Positions 42,486 to 50,497 of a stretch of DNA of 64,000 nt are shown here, piece after piece. This DNA comes from Mesorhizobium sp. B2-1-8 (GTDB lineage: Bacteria; Pseudomonadota; Alphaproteobacteria; Rhizobiales; Rhizobiaceae). Under the pieces are notes generated by a model. That model was not told the DNA's origin and did not search any database. It saw nothing but the letters and a program-made list of their open reading frames with translations. The position numbers were made by a program, and so were the translations under genes. The stretch is taken from contig NZ_CP083953.1 of NCBI RefSeq assembly GCF_006442545.2, forward strand, positions 62,001 through 126,000. Reading direction: 5' to 3'. Each line of letters begins with the position of its first letter. Within the stretch, counting starts at the first letter, position 1.

Positions 42486-42608
42486 GCGTAAACCTCCCGA
42501 TGACCATTATGCCGAAGGCACACCGATCAAAGGCGTCGATGCGGAGACTAATTGTGTCATGCCGATTGGATTTCTAGCCACTCGAAGGCAACACCGAGAT
42601 GGCGGCAG

Positions 42609-43976
42609 TCATTCCCGGTAGTGGAACCTAGCACTACTTTGGCAGTTTAGGTTTGAGGGCGTGTGCGGGCAGCTTCTGACAGTGAGGACATCTGCGGGGT
42701 GGCGATCGCGTGAAGAGGTCGAGAATGGCTTGTCTAACAGCTGGCATGCTCGGTTGTGGCGGTGGTCCGCCGACTCTTTTTTTTTTCGTCCCGCTGCTTT
42801 GAGGCGGCGGGCTTGGAGAAAGGCGTAGGCGATCATGGTCATCAAGGCATGTCGATGTAATCCAGTCCATGATCGGCCTTCGAAGTGGTCGAGGCCGAGT
42901 TCCTCCTTCAATTGCTGATGTGCCTGCTCACAAACCCACCTGGCCTTGATCGTGGCGGCGAGCATCTTGAGGCTCGCATCGGCCGGTAGGTTCGACACAT
43001 AGTATTTTTGCTCGCCAGTCGACCGGCGTTCGCCGACGAGCCAGACCTCGTCGCCTGGCATGCATTGCACGCGATTGTCGAGCATCCGGTGCTTATGACC
43101 ATCCGCAACGCGGACACGGCGAGCCGCAAAGAGGCATGTCAGCCGACCTTTAGTGCCGCGCCGCCAGCTTATCTTGTGCCATCTCTCACCAGACAGCATC
43201 ACCTCGGCAGAGACCGGCGGCTGGTCTGGGACATGATATTGGCGGCGCCTGCCGGTGGTCGCGACCGGGAAGATCAGATCAACATCGGCCGGATAGACGT
43301 TTTGGCGTCGCGATAGTCCTACAGCCCACAGCAGACCGCGCTCACTTAAAGCCTGACGAAAAGAGCTGCTCGACCCGTAACCCGCGTCGGCAAGCACGCA
43401 GCCGAAACGCACGCCGGAGGCGATGATACGATCGATCTCTTCGATGGCGATCTCCGGCTTTGTCAGAGCGACCTGTCGATCCTTCGGGACGCGCGCCCGC
43501 ATCATCCGCTCGGGATCATTCGTCCAGGTGTCGGGCAGGAAGAGCCGAAGGCCCACCATCACCGGCACTTCGCGCGAGGCCAGGGTCACCGACACCAGTG
43601 ACTGGCAATTGGACGTCTTGCCAAGCGACGAAGCGTATTGAGGCGCGACACCAACCGAATGTTGTCCCTTCTTCGGTAACGCTGTGTCGTCGATGACGAG
43701 AAAACCCGCCTCATCGCCGACCAGGCGATCTGCCTCCTTCAGCAGGGCGGCCTCGAGCGGGGCGCTGTCCCAAACCCCTGCCGCGACGAAATGATGAAGC
43801 TGATCGTAGCCGACCTCGCCAGTGCGCGCGGCCATCGGTTGTACGCTCTTACGGTCGCCCGGCCCGATCAGACCAGCAATGTACAGCGGACACATCCGGC
43901 GCCGAGCTGGATGCGAAAGACCTGCCAAAAACGGTTGAAGCCAGTGCTCGAGATCGGCTTGCCAGTCCACATCCAT
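42609..43976 (-). CDS. IS701-family transposase, frame disturbed near the C-terminus
   Basis: The continuous frame from ATG 43976 carries DDE-type transposase features: FLVIDDTALPKKGQHSVGVA, FGCVLADAGYGSSSSFRQAL and KARWVCEQAHQQLKEELGLD, then LDHFEGRSWTGLHRHALMTM. After a run of ten A (T10 at 42777-42786 on the plus strand) this frame departs from the family and runs past the element's end to 42609. The next frame instead gives the expected PPPQPSMPAVRQAILDLF tail and stops at 42634, inside the element. One base slip in the A10 run would restore the normal protein. Confidence 0.85.
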   Translation of the reverse strand: MDVDWQADLEHWLQPFLAGLSHPARRRMCPLYIAGLIGPGDRKSVQPMAARTGEVGYDQLHHFVAAGVWDSAPLEAALLKEADRLVGDEAGFLVIDDTALPKKGQHSVGVAPQYASSLGKTSNCQSLVSVTLASREVPVMVGLRLFLPDTWTNDPERMMRARVPKDRQVALTKPEIAIEEIDRIIASGVRFGCVLADAGYGSSSSFRQALSERGLLWAVGLSRRQNVYPADVDLIFPVATTGRRRQYHVPDQPPVSAEVMLSGERWHKISWRRGTKGRLTCLFAARRVRVADGHKHRMLDNRVQCMPGDEVWLVGERRSTGEQKYYVSNLPADASLKMLAATIKARWVCEQAHQQLKEELGLDHFEGRSWTGLHRHALMTMIAYAFLQARRLKAAGRKKKESADHRHNRACQLLDKPFSTSSRDRHPADVLTVRSCPHTPSNLNCQSSARFHYRE

Positions 43977-44073
43977 TGATCGGCCCTCCACAAGCCGACC
44001 TCCCATGAATCACGCAAACTCTCTCTTGGGAATTCCAAAAACGCGCCGCCGCTAAAAATCTGCCAAAGTAGTG
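42632..44073 (-). mobile_element. IS701-family insertion sequence with CTAG target duplication
   Basis: The ends are inverted: CACTACTTTGGCAG at 42632-42645 and CTGCCAAAGTAGTG at 44060-44073. CTAG flanks both (42628-42631 and 44074-44077), the 4-bp target duplication usual for IS701. Length is 1442 bases. It lies between the molybdenum hydroxylase operon and an NnrR-type palindrome at 44097. Confidence 0.88.
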
Positions 44074-44096
44074 CTAGTGTCCCGATCCGCGGGCCT

Positions 44097-44114
44097 GTTT
44101 GTCGAAACGCAAAC
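44097..44114. promoter_or_regulatory. NnrR-type palindrome cut off from its target by the IS
   Basis: GTTTG-TCGAAACG-CAAAC, symmetrical one base further (T...A). It lies downstream of nnrS copy 2, so nnrS is not the target. Without the 1442-base IS it would stand about 165 bases upstream of the molybdenum hydroxylase 2Fe-2S gene. Confidence 0.65.
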
Positions 44115-44157
44115 AATTACGAGAATGTTTTGAGAGACGGATGCTTTGCCAAACCCG

Positions 44158-45342
44158 CTAACGCGAGCGCAACCGCGGGCGAACGAGCATGCCTCCGAAA
44201 ACCATCACATAGCCCAGGAAAGCGGCTGCCCATGCGGCGCCAGAGAGATAGACAAGCACCTCGTGACCCGGGGCAAACGCCGCGCCGATCCGCAGTGCCG
44301 CCGCGAGCAAGATTGCCACATAGACCGCGCACGTTCCGGAAGTCGCCTGTAATGCGCGCCCCGTGTGCCCCAAGGTAGAGCGGCTCATGATTGCGAGGGT
44401 CATGCAGGCAACCGCACCAACCCCGAAAGCGTGCGCGCCCGCAGCTGACGGGACCATCGCCGGAGTAATGGCAGACAAACCGCACAGCAGAAGGCCGGCG
44501 GGCACGAAAACGAAGGCGAGATGCAGTATCAGTACCAGCGGATCGCGCAAGGTGCGGTCTCCAGCCCAACGGAGGAGCCGTATCGCGTTGAGCGCTGCGG
44601 CCGCAATCAGCAGCAGACCGGTCCCCGTCTCCATGGGAGAGAAAGTCCAAGCCGCGAGTGCGATTGCCGAAACCAGGATGGTCAACGTATCGAACCGGCC
44701 GAACGGGGCCGGCAGACGCCCCGGATTCTCGCGTACCAGCCAGTTGCGGGTGAAACTCGGGATGATACGTCCACCAACGATCATGATTAGGACGATTGCG
44801 GCGCCAATCGCGAGCCGGCGGCTTATGTCCGAAATGCCGTTGAGATGCGCTTCGATATGAAACGCCACGTTCGAAGCAAAGAGGACTGTTACCGGCGCCA
44901 GTACCTTCAGGTTCCGCCAGTTCCGACCGGCGACGATTTCGATGCCAGCGGCAGTAATGACCGCAAGCAGGAACGTGCAATCCAGCGCCGCGGCAGCCTG
45001 CCAGCCGATCAGCGCCGAGAAGAATACCGCAATCCGTCCGGCAAGCCAGGCAACGACGAGCGCCAGCAGAGGGACCCCCTGCACGGGCAGCCTTCCGGTC
45101 CAGTTCGGAATCGCCGTCAGCAGGAAACCGGTCACGATGGCCGCGAGGTAGCCGAACAGCATTTCGTGAATGTGCCAGTCCACGGGCACGAAGGTGCTCA
45201 AGGTCGCCAGCCGGCCATAGAACAGCGGCAGCCAGAACAGAACCGCGCCGCCCGCGTAGAATGAGCCGAGCAGGAAGAATGGCCTGAAACCGTAGGAAAG
45301 TATCGCCGGATATCTTCCCTGCTGTGTCCGTGGGATTGCCAT
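44158..45342 (-). CDS. nnrS: NnrS family membrane protein, copy 2
   Basis: 394 residues, GGAGG upstream, about 12 membrane helices. Features: ILSYGFRPFFLLGSFYAGGA, VDWHIHEMLFGYLAAIVTGF (His pair), LLTAIPNWTGRLPVQGVPLL, MIVGGRIIPSFTRNWL and HAFGVGAVACMTLAIMSRST. This is the classical NnrS sequence, closer to Rhodobacter and Bradyrhizobium NnrS than copy 1 appears to be. It protects against nitric oxide. An NnrR-type palindrome lies 105 bases upstream of the start. Confidence 0.95.
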   Translation of the reverse strand: MAIPRTQQGRYPAILSYGFRPFFLLGSFYAGGAVLFWLPLFYGRLATLSTFVPVDWHIHEMLFGYLAAIVTGFLLTAIPNWTGRLPVQGVPLLALVVAWLAGRIAVFFSALIGWQAAAALDCTFLLAVITAAGIEIVAGRNWRNLKVLAPVTVLFASNVAFHIEAHLNGISDISRRLAIGAAIVLIMIVGGRIIPSFTRNWLVRENPGRLPAPFGRFDTLTILVSAIALAAWTFSPMETGTGLLLIAAAALNAIRLLRWAGDRTLRDPLVLILHLAFVFVPAGLLLCGLSAITPAMVPSAAGAHAFGVGAVACMTLAIMSRSTLGHTGRALQATSGTCAVYVAILLAAALRIGAAFAPGHEVLVYLSGAAWAAAFLGYVMVFGGMLVRPRLRSR

Positions 45343-45446
45343 GCCGCGCCTCCAAGGGTCGTGCGAAGGGCGGCTTTCGAGGCAGACGCGCTTCTTCAGT
45401 ACTGAGTGCTGATGCGATAGTTTGTAGCTTCGCCATCAATCGCAAA

Positions 45447-45464
45447 CTTTGCCGCAGCGCAAAC
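45447..45464 (-). promoter_or_regulatory. NnrR-type palindrome upstream of nnrS copy 2
   Basis: CTTTG-CCGCAGCG-CAAAC, about 105 bases before the nnrS start. The remaining intergenic DNA from 45343 to 45691 shows no gene. Confidence 0.7.
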
Positions 45465-45691
45465 AATTCGGCGATCGAAAAACCCAAGCGCGGCAGGCTT
45501 CCTGCCGATTGCCCATCGGTGACATTGTGGCAGCTGGAAAATGACCATCTCGAACCCTCTCCGGCTTCGGACTGATAATTCGGCCAACGTCGGAGAGCTG
45601 ATCCGCAGCAATCCGGGAGGCAAAAGCACGAAGCTTATCGTGAGTGGACCTGCATGATGGGAAATGACGGATGCGTGGAGTCGATGTCATC

Positions 45692-46192
45692 TTACTCCAG
45701 CATTAGGTCCTGGTAGGCGCGCCTCGCCTTGAGAAAATAGTCAACGGGAAAGCCAATCGGGACCCCCTCAAGCGCCGCGGCCAGCATCTCAAGATGGGCA
45801 TCAAAGCCAGCACATGCCTTTGCGATATCTTCTCCCTTGGGCAGCCGCAGAACCATCAGCAGGTGTGTTCCGTCCGCAGTCGCGTTCAGCTCCCAACGCA
45901 GCGGGCGCATCGTCTCATCGTCGCTGCTCCATGAGTACTCGAGCAGTCGCGGCGGATCCAGTTGAAGCACGGTGCTCTTGATCGTCCGCCCGCTTTCTGC
46001 AAAGTCGATATGAACCACGCCACCAGCCCGTAGCTCGATGGAGCCGGGCGCGAGCCACTGCGCAAGCGCCCGCGGCGCGGTAAGCATATGCCAAATAACA
46101 TTTCTATCATGTCCGATATGCCGATCGAGCCGCGCTTCAAAACCATCGCCCACGTGCCTGATTTGGCCTACCTGAACGCCACTTTCACTCAT
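45692..46192 (-). CDS. SRPBCC (AHSA1/START-type) domain protein
   Basis: 166 residues, AGGGGAG upstream. Typical AHSA1 pattern: EARLDRHIGHDRNVIWHMLT, APRALAQWLAPGSIELRAGG, PPRLLEYSWSSDDE and LRWELNATADGTHLLMVLRL, ending in a long helix around FDAHLEMLAAALEG. Such proteins bind hydrophobic ligands in a deep pocket. It is last in a run behind DUF2249 and SufT and is probably NsrR-controlled; the ligand is unknown. Confidence 0.85.
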   Translation of the reverse strand: MSESGVQVGQIRHVGDGFEARLDRHIGHDRNVIWHMLTAPRALAQWLAPGSIELRAGGVVHIDFAESGRTIKSTVLQLDPPRLLEYSWSSDDETMRPLRWELNATADGTHLLMVLRLPKGEDIAKACAGFDAHLEMLAAALEGVPIGFPVDYFLKARRAYQDLMLE

Positions 46193-46265
46193 TGAACTCC
46201 CCTGTTGCTAAATTTCGCCGGCGGCGTTGAACACCTCCACCCTTCGCTCCAACGAACCTATCTGC

Positions 46266-46490
46266 TCAACCTGTGCAGCAGCGCATTGAATTTAAGCCAT
46301 TGGGCGGGCTTGGCTTGGCGAAGAACGGCACAGGCCCTGCCGGCCGAGCGGCAGGCGGCATCCGTTTGTCCAGACTTCGCCAGTAGCTCGAGACTTGGAC
46401 CAGGAGGTCCGCCAGTCCGGCCAGCTCATTACAGTCACCGCGAGGATGCGCAACGTCGCGCTCGGTTGCGCTGGTCCGGCCGGCGGCCAT
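46266..46490 (-). CDS. Small hypothetical protein between SufT and SRPBCC genes
   Basis: 74 residues beginning MAAGRTSATERDVAHPRGDC. The start lies one base after the SufT stop, with GAGGAG nine bases upstream. The helix CNELAGLADLLVQVSSYWRS looks protein-like, while the C-terminal part is rich in Pro. Context and ribosome binding site support translation, but no family is recognised. It may be a decayed gene. Confidence 0.4.
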   Translation of the reverse strand: MAAGRTSATERDVAHPRGDCNELAGLADLLVQVSSYWRSLDKRMPPAARPAGPVPFFAKPSPPNGLNSMRCCTG

Positions 46491-46491
46491 G

Positions 46492-46830
46492 TCACCACTC
46501 CTCGCTGTCTACAATGCCAAGGTGCTGTTTGGCGGCCGCGCTCATCTTCTGTGGCGACCAAGGCGGCTCATAAGTCAGGATGACGTCGACGAATTCGACA
46601 CCCGGAACGTCCAAGGCGGCATCGCGTGCCCCCTCCTTCAGATAGTTGGTGGCAGGGCAGCCACGTGTCGTGGTGGTCATCACGATATTGACTACTCCGC
46701 CGTCGTTGACCAGGACGGCGTAGATCAGCCCCAAGTCGACGATGTTGTGGCCGAGCTCCGGATCGATCACGAGGCGAAGCGCTTCCTTGACCTTCTCGTC
46801 GTCCAGTTGCGATTCCGTTGCGATCATCAT
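46492..46830 (-). CDS. SufT/DUF59 (MIP18) Fe-S assembly factor
   Basis: 112 residues, GGAGGCCGAGGT upstream. DUF59 pattern: KVKEALRLVIDPELGHNIVD, LGLIYAVLVNDGGVVNIVMT and TTTRGCPATNYLKEGARDAA with the reactive cysteine, then GVEFVDVILTYEPPWSPQKM. Members help mature Fe-S proteins or, as PaaD, specific oxygenases. Placement among NO-response genes suggests Fe-S repair alongside Ric. Confidence 0.9.
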   Translation of the reverse strand: MMIATESQLDDEKVKEALRLVIDPELGHNIVDLGLIYAVLVNDGGVVNIVMTTTTRGCPATNYLKEGARDAALDVPGVEFVDVILTYEPPWSPQKMSAAAKQHLGIVDSEEW

Positions 46831-46890
46831 ACCTCGGCCTCCGACGTGCCGCCCGCGCGGCGAACGGCACGTTTCGCCTCGATGCCCGTC

Positions 46891-47148
46891 TCAGGCCGCC
46901 TTCAAAAGTCTGCCGATCTCGACGCGCCAGACCACCGGCCCCCTTTCCAGATAGGTCCAAGAGAACTGCTGCGGATGTTCCGCCTCGAGCTGATAGTAGA
47001 GGGGCTTGGGGTCATGGTCGTTGATCAGGACGAACTTTCCGCCTGGCACAAGCTGATCGACAAGCTCGAAGATCTTCTGGTGCCTTTGCATGGGCACCAG
47101 GGTGCGGACATCTATTTCGTTGATCTCTGTGTCTGTCGTGTGCGCCAT
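46891..47148 (-). CDS. DUF2249 domain protein, copy 2
   Basis: 85 residues from ATG 47148. Pattern: EIDVRTLVPMQRHQKIFELV, DQLVPGGKFVLINDHDPKPL and YYQLEAEHPQQFSWTYLERG, ending VWRVEIGRLLKAA. The HDPKPL segment is a DUF2249 hallmark. It is the first gene of a DUF2249-SufT-SRPBCC run transcribed away from nsrR, with an NsrR-type box 107 bases upstream of its start. Confidence 0.9.
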   Translation of the reverse strand: MAHTTDTEINEIDVRTLVPMQRHQKIFELVDQLVPGGKFVLINDHDPKPLYYQLEAEHPQQFSWTYLERGPVVWRVEIGRLLKAA

Positions 47149-47254
47149 TGATTGTTTCCTTCGATTGCAGTGACGAGGGCGGATTCCGGTCCATAGCGGG
47201 CCGCCGCGGCAGGAGGACAATTTGCGTTGCGTCCCGGGCGAGACAGTCACTGCT

Positions 47255-47281
47255 AAAAGATACATTGTCAATATATGTTTT
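47255..47281. promoter_or_regulatory. NsrR-type box between the DUF2249 operon and nsrR
   Basis: A 27-bp imperfect palindrome: AAAAGATACAT, 5-base spacer, ATATATGTTTT (9 of 11 pairs matching). It fits NsrR-type operators built on AAGATGCAT-like halves. It is AT-rich in a GC-rich setting and is placed to control both diverging transcripts. Confidence 0.75.
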
Positions 47282-47393
47282 ACACCCACTCTCCGATCAC
47301 GCTGAACAGGGTTGCAAAACATACCTCTGCGGCACATCTTTATGCCGTTGGATCGTCGGGACAGCGTATGGGGTTCCGCCAGGAGGTTCTTGA

Positions 47394-47822
47394 ATGCGGC
47401 TGACGGATTTTTCCGACTATTCCTTGCGCTTGCTTATGTATGCGGCAGCCAAGGGCGACCGACTGATCACCATCGAAGAAACCGCTCAAGTTTACGGCAT
47501 TTCGCGCGCTCACCTGATGAAGGTGGCCAATCAACTGACGCGCGCCGGTTTCCTGAAGGCGGTGCGCGGCCGCTCCGGAGGCCTGGCGCTCGCCAGGCCT
47601 CCGGAACGGATCCGGCTCGGCGACGTGCTGCGGGAAACGGAGCCAGATTTCGCGCTAGTCGAATGCTTCAGGAGCGACAACAGCTGCCTTATCACGCCGC
47701 GTTGCCGCCTGCGCGGCATGCTGAAGGAGGCACTCGCCGCCTTTTCGGAAACGCTCGATCGTTACACCTTGGCCGACCTTCTGCTCAATCCCGAGGATTT
47801 CGGCATCCAGCCGGCGGCATAA
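47394..47822 (+). CDS. nsrR: Rrf2-family nitric oxide sensor NsrR
   Basis: 142 residues, AGGAGG upstream. N-terminal winged helix: MRLTDFSDYSLRLLMYAAAK, YGISRAHLMKVANQLTRAGF and VRGRSGGLALARPPERIRLG. The Fe-S ligands C91, C98 and C104 lie in VECFRSDNSCLITPRC, and Asp8 matches the fourth ligand known in one NsrR. NO destroys the cluster and relieves repression. It is flanked on both sides by near-identical 27-bp boxes, so it should control itself, the DUF2249 operon and the two small genes downstream. Confidence 0.93.
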   Translation: MRLTDFSDYSLRLLMYAAAKGDRLITIEETAQVYGISRAHLMKVANQLTRAGFLKAVRGRSGGLALARPPERIRLGDVLRETEPDFALVECFRSDNSCLITPRCRLRGMLKEALAAFSETLDRYTLADLLLNPEDFGIQPAA

Positions 47823-47881
47823 CGGTTGCCGGCGACCGCTTCACCTCGTCGCATCCGCTTTCACTTGCCGATTCGTTCGAT

Positions 47882-47908
47882 AAAAGATACATTATATGTA
47901 TATCTTTT
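47882..47908 (+). promoter_or_regulatory. NsrR-type box upstream of the small Cys-containing gene
   Basis: The same 27-bp architecture as the box at 47255: AAAAGATACAT, 5 bases, GTATATCTTTT (9 of 11 pairs). It ends 15 bases before the start at 47924, so binding there would block transcription or initiation directly. Confidence 0.75.
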
Positions 47909-47923
47909 GGAGTGCGGACCTTG

Positions 47924-48148
47924 GTGATCAATTTGTCAATTGCCGTACTGCGCGCGCTGCGCGCCCCGATGCAAGTCCGCGCACTGCCAACGGCGGCTCT
48001 GTCACGTCAGGAGCGACTTGGCCTGATCTTTTCGGCCATCGAGCGATGCGGGGTCAACTGCCCCGCCTGCGTCACCTGGGCGCTGGAGCAGGATAGATGC
48101 CAGGCAGCGTTGGACGTCGAATTGACCGAAAGGGGACAATCATGGTGA
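47924..48148 (+). CDS. Small cysteine-containing protein under NsrR control
   Basis: 74 residues from GTG 47924 (TTG 47921 is the alternative; GGAG lies upstream). Features: a hydrophobic start INLSIAVLRALRAPM, then RQERLGLIFSAIERCGVNCP and ACVTWALEQDRCQAAL, so C-x3-C-x2-C plus one more cysteine. It could bind a metal or Fe-S cluster, or be a redox switch. It overlaps the next gene by 7 bases. No known family. Confidence 0.6.
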   Translation: MINLSIAVLRALRAPMQVRALPTAALSRQERLGLIFSAIERCGVNCPACVTWALEQDRCQAALDVELTERGQSW

Positions 48149-48378
48149 GCAATTCGCACGATTTCATCCGGCCCACCAACGAGGCCGAGCTGGCCCATCT
48201 CGAATCCTTGGTTCGAGAGGAATACGACAGGAATCATCCCGGTGAAACCTTCGACGACATGAAGCGCCGTCTCTCCTTTTCGAAGGAGGACCAAGGCCTC
48301 TATCGCGACTGGATGGCCCTTGCCGGGGCTCGGGCCGAGGCTGCGAGCGCGGCAAGTCCGGTGGCGCTGGCCGGCTGA
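48142..48378 (+). CDS. Small acidic protein, second gene behind the NsrR box
   Basis: 78 residues, AAAGGGGA upstream. The sequence is helical (NEAELAHLESLVREEYDRNH, then FDDMKRRLSFSKEDQGLYRD) with an Ala-rich tail, no cysteine or membrane segment. Overlap with the preceding gene implies co-translation. Function is unknown; a role in NO or Fe-S protection follows only from regulation. Confidence 0.65.
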   Translation: MVSNSHDFIRPTNEAELAHLESLVREEYDRNHPGETFDDMKRRLSFSKEDQGLYRDWMALAGARAEAASAASPVALAG

Positions 48379-48469
48379 AGAACCCGATGATCGAGCGGGG
48401 CAACGGTGGAATCGGAGCAACCCGCGGAAGGTTCTCGATCCCATGCGGACCTGGCCAGCGCAGCATTCC

Positions 48470-48900
48470 GCCTAAAGGTTTACAGCATGGCCGTACGTCG
48501 TCACCGACAACTGTATCTTGTGAGATGGCCCTGCGCCTTTGCCGTTCAGCGCCAGCGCGGAGCCCGGAGTCGGCGGTTCGATGCTCTTCGGCCGACAAAG
48601 CCGCTCGAGGTCGATGCCTTCGCACACAACCTGCGCCGAAGGCCGGCCTAGAGGCGCCGGGCATCGAGAATGCGGCCTGGAGGCGTCCAACAGCAACCCA
48701 CCATCGGATCGAAGGCGCCCTCGGCCGGTGCCAGACGCGAGGCTCCGCTGCAATATGTCCACTGGGCTGTTGCACCGCACCACTTCGTTGATGCCGTGCA
48801 ACATCTTCCCACGTCCATTGGGAGAGAGCCTGAGTTCGGCGGGGTCTTGCGTGGAAAAGCGTCGCAGTCTGGACCGCTTGCGGAAAAAGCCGTCCGCATG
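48470..48900 (-). pseudogene. Decayed ApbE/NosX-like gene
   Basis: In minus-strand frames separated by shifts, the segment reads EGAFDPMVG (near 48,720) and GSALALNGKGAGPSHKI (near 48,560). These match the ApbE signatures GAFDPTVQPLW and GMGLTLNGIAQGY of NosX at 52504, in the right order and about the right distance. The frames between them are broken and no start remains. A second FAD:protein FMN transferase gene has been lost here. The rest of 48,379-48,956 holds no gene I can support. Confidence 0.5.
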
Positions 48901-48956
48901 ACATGGTGTGGCTGGAGAACTTGGCAAACAGGAATGTGCAAGAAGCGAGAAGCCTG

Positions 48957-49652
48957 ATGAGTCATCTCGACCGCTCGCTGATCGCCGGTCTGGCCACGTT
49001 CGAAGGCCTGAACCCGGCGGAACTCGACCGCATGATTGGCCAGGCGCGCTCGCTGCGCATTGCCAAGGACCAGACAGTCTTCGAACAGGAGCAGGATGCG
49101 CATTCCTTCTTGCTGTTGCTGGATGGCCATGTCCGAGTCATCAAGACGACACCGGAAGGGGAGGAAGTCACCGTTCGCTACATCACTCCTGGCGAACTGA
49201 TGGGCATCGCCAGTGCCCTTGGCCGGACGACTTATCCGGCCAGCGCCGTCGCCGTCGTGGACTGCGTGATGCTGGCGTGGCCCAGCGGCCTGTGGTCGGA
49301 ATTCGCCACCGCTTTTCCAAGTTTCGGCGCCAATGCGTACCGCACGGTCGGCAACCGGCTACAAGATGCCCATACGCGTGTTATCGAAATGTCAACCGAG
49401 CAGGTCGACCAGCGGGTTGCTCACGCTCTGCTAAAACTGGTGAACCAGTCCGGAAGGCGAACCGACGAGGGTCTCCTGATTGACTTTCCGCTGTCCCGCC
49501 AAGACATCGCGGAAATGACCGGAACGACCTTGCATACTGTCAGCCGTCTTATGTCAGCCTGGGAGGGAAAGGGCTTGGTCAGAAGCGGGCGCCAGAAGGT
49601 GATCGTCGTGGAGCCTCATCGTCTACTCATGCTTGCTGAAGGCAGGGTGTAG
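48957..49652 (+). CDS. nnrR: NnrR, NO-responsive Crp/Fnr-family regulator
   Basis: 231 residues from ATG 48957 (an in-frame ATG at 48903 is possible). Sensor barrel residues about 15-125: LAGLATFEGLNPAEL-like start, TVFEQEQDAHSFLLLLDGHV and VTVRYITPGELMGIASALGR. The HTH contains SRQDIAEMTGTTLHTVSRLM; H-T-V-S-R replaces the E-S-x-S-R of FNR, as in alphaproteobacterial NnrR. No cysteine cluster. NnrR activates nitrite and NO reductase genes and nnrS in response to NO. It is the best candidate to bind the CTTTG-N8-CAAAG sites. Confidence 0.88.
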   Translation: MSHLDRSLIAGLATFEGLNPAELDRMIGQARSLRIAKDQTVFEQEQDAHSFLLLLDGHVRVIKTTPEGEEVTVRYITPGELMGIASALGRTTYPASAVAVVDCVMLAWPSGLWSEFATAFPSFGANAYRTVGNRLQDAHTRVIEMSTEQVDQRVAHALLKLVNQSGRRTDEGLLIDFPLSRQDIAEMTGTTLHTVSRLMSAWEGKGLVRSGRQKVIVVEPHRLLMLAEGRV

Positions 49653-49657
49653 AGAAT

Positions 49658-49891
49658 TTAGGGGGTGTCGATTCCGCTCTTGGAAGACGCCGCAGCTTCC
49701 AGCGCATGGCGCAACGCCACTTCATCCAATTCGTGCTCCCGGGCGGCGGCCGAAACTGTGTGGAAGGACGCGATCGGACAGCCAACGCACAGCATGCCGT
49801 TGCGAATGACCACGCGGATAGTTTGCGGCCATCTGCGCATGATCTCATCCATGGTCGTATCGTCATCGAACGGTGATTCCATTGTCGCCAT
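49658..49891 (-). CDS. DUF1858 domain protein
   Basis: 77 residues. Pattern: MDEIMRRWPQTIRVVIRNGM, LCVGCPIASFHTVSAAAREH and ELDEVALRHALEAA. C-V-G-C with a preceding Leu is the DUF1858 redox or metal site, as in the small domain fused to hybrid-cluster proteins. CACTTG-C-CAAGTG just before the start is a short palindrome. It ends five bases from the nnrR end, convergent. Confidence 0.88.
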   Translation of the reverse strand: MATMESPFDDDTTMDEIMRRWPQTIRVVIRNGMLCVGCPIASFHTVSAAAREHELDEVALRHALEAAASSKSGIDTP

Positions 49892-49972
49892 CCACTTGCC
49901 AAGTGATCACACAAAAGAGGGGCAGAATTCCGTTGCCCATAGCAAACCGGTGGGACCACGGGAGCCTGTCGC

Positions 49973-50497
49973 TCAGCCTCGCCGGATCACAATGCGATAG
50001 TCTCCTTCGGGCCGGAGCGCGCCGCGCCAGCGATGACCGCGCGCCTCCAATTCCTCCAAAAGGAAAACGGGCTCGCGCGGCAGCAGCGCCGCGAGCGTCT
50101 GACCGGGCGACAGCGCCTCGACCCCTTCCAGCGTCCGTACCATCGGCTCCGGCGGCTCCAGATCACGGTTGTCCAGTTCGACGACAGGGGTCGACCAGGT
50201 CTCGTTCGCAGCGCCGATCCCGTCTGCCGCGGACTTCGGTTCCGTAACAGCACCACTCGATTGTCCGGCGGCCGGCGTAAAGGTCACCTCCCAGTCGCCA
50301 CTGCCGATCTCGCGCGCCGACGGCTCAAAGCCACGACTGCCCAGGACATGGAAGAGAGGGATCGGCTTGAATGTGGCAAGCAGCCGCAGCCTCTGGCCAG
50401 GAACGAGCGCGGCCACCGCCTCCATGATTGCAGTGAAGGGTTCCCCACCTTCACGGAGGATCTGACGGACGTCGAGTTCGTAGTCAGGGTGGGTCAT
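49973..50497 (-). CDS. Tandem DUF2249 protein, copies 3 and 4
   Basis: 174 residues from ATG 50497 (GGAG upstream). Two DUF2249 units: residues 5-75 (YELDVRQILREGGEPFTAIM, GQRLRLLATFKPIPLFHVLG, DWEVTFTPA) and about 105-174 (VVELDNRDLEPPEPMVRTLE, GQTLAALLPREPVFLLEELE, DYRIVIRR). The linker is Ala/Ser/Gly-rich. It overlaps the preceding membrane gene by four bases and is probably translated with it. Confidence 0.85.
   Translation of the reverse strand: MTHPDYELDVRQILREGGEPFTAIMEAVAALVPGQRLRLLATFKPIPLFHVLGSRGFEPSAREIGSGDWEVTFTPAAGQSSGAVTEPKSAADGIGAANETWSTPVVELDNRDLEPPEPMVRTLEGVEALSPGQTLAALLPREPVFLLEELEARGHRWRGALRPEGDYRIVIRRG

Noticed and set aside
44117..45487. 456-residue minus-strand frame
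   Set aside because: Overlaps nnrS copy 2 in another frame; the nnrS frame has the family sequence and ribosome binding site.
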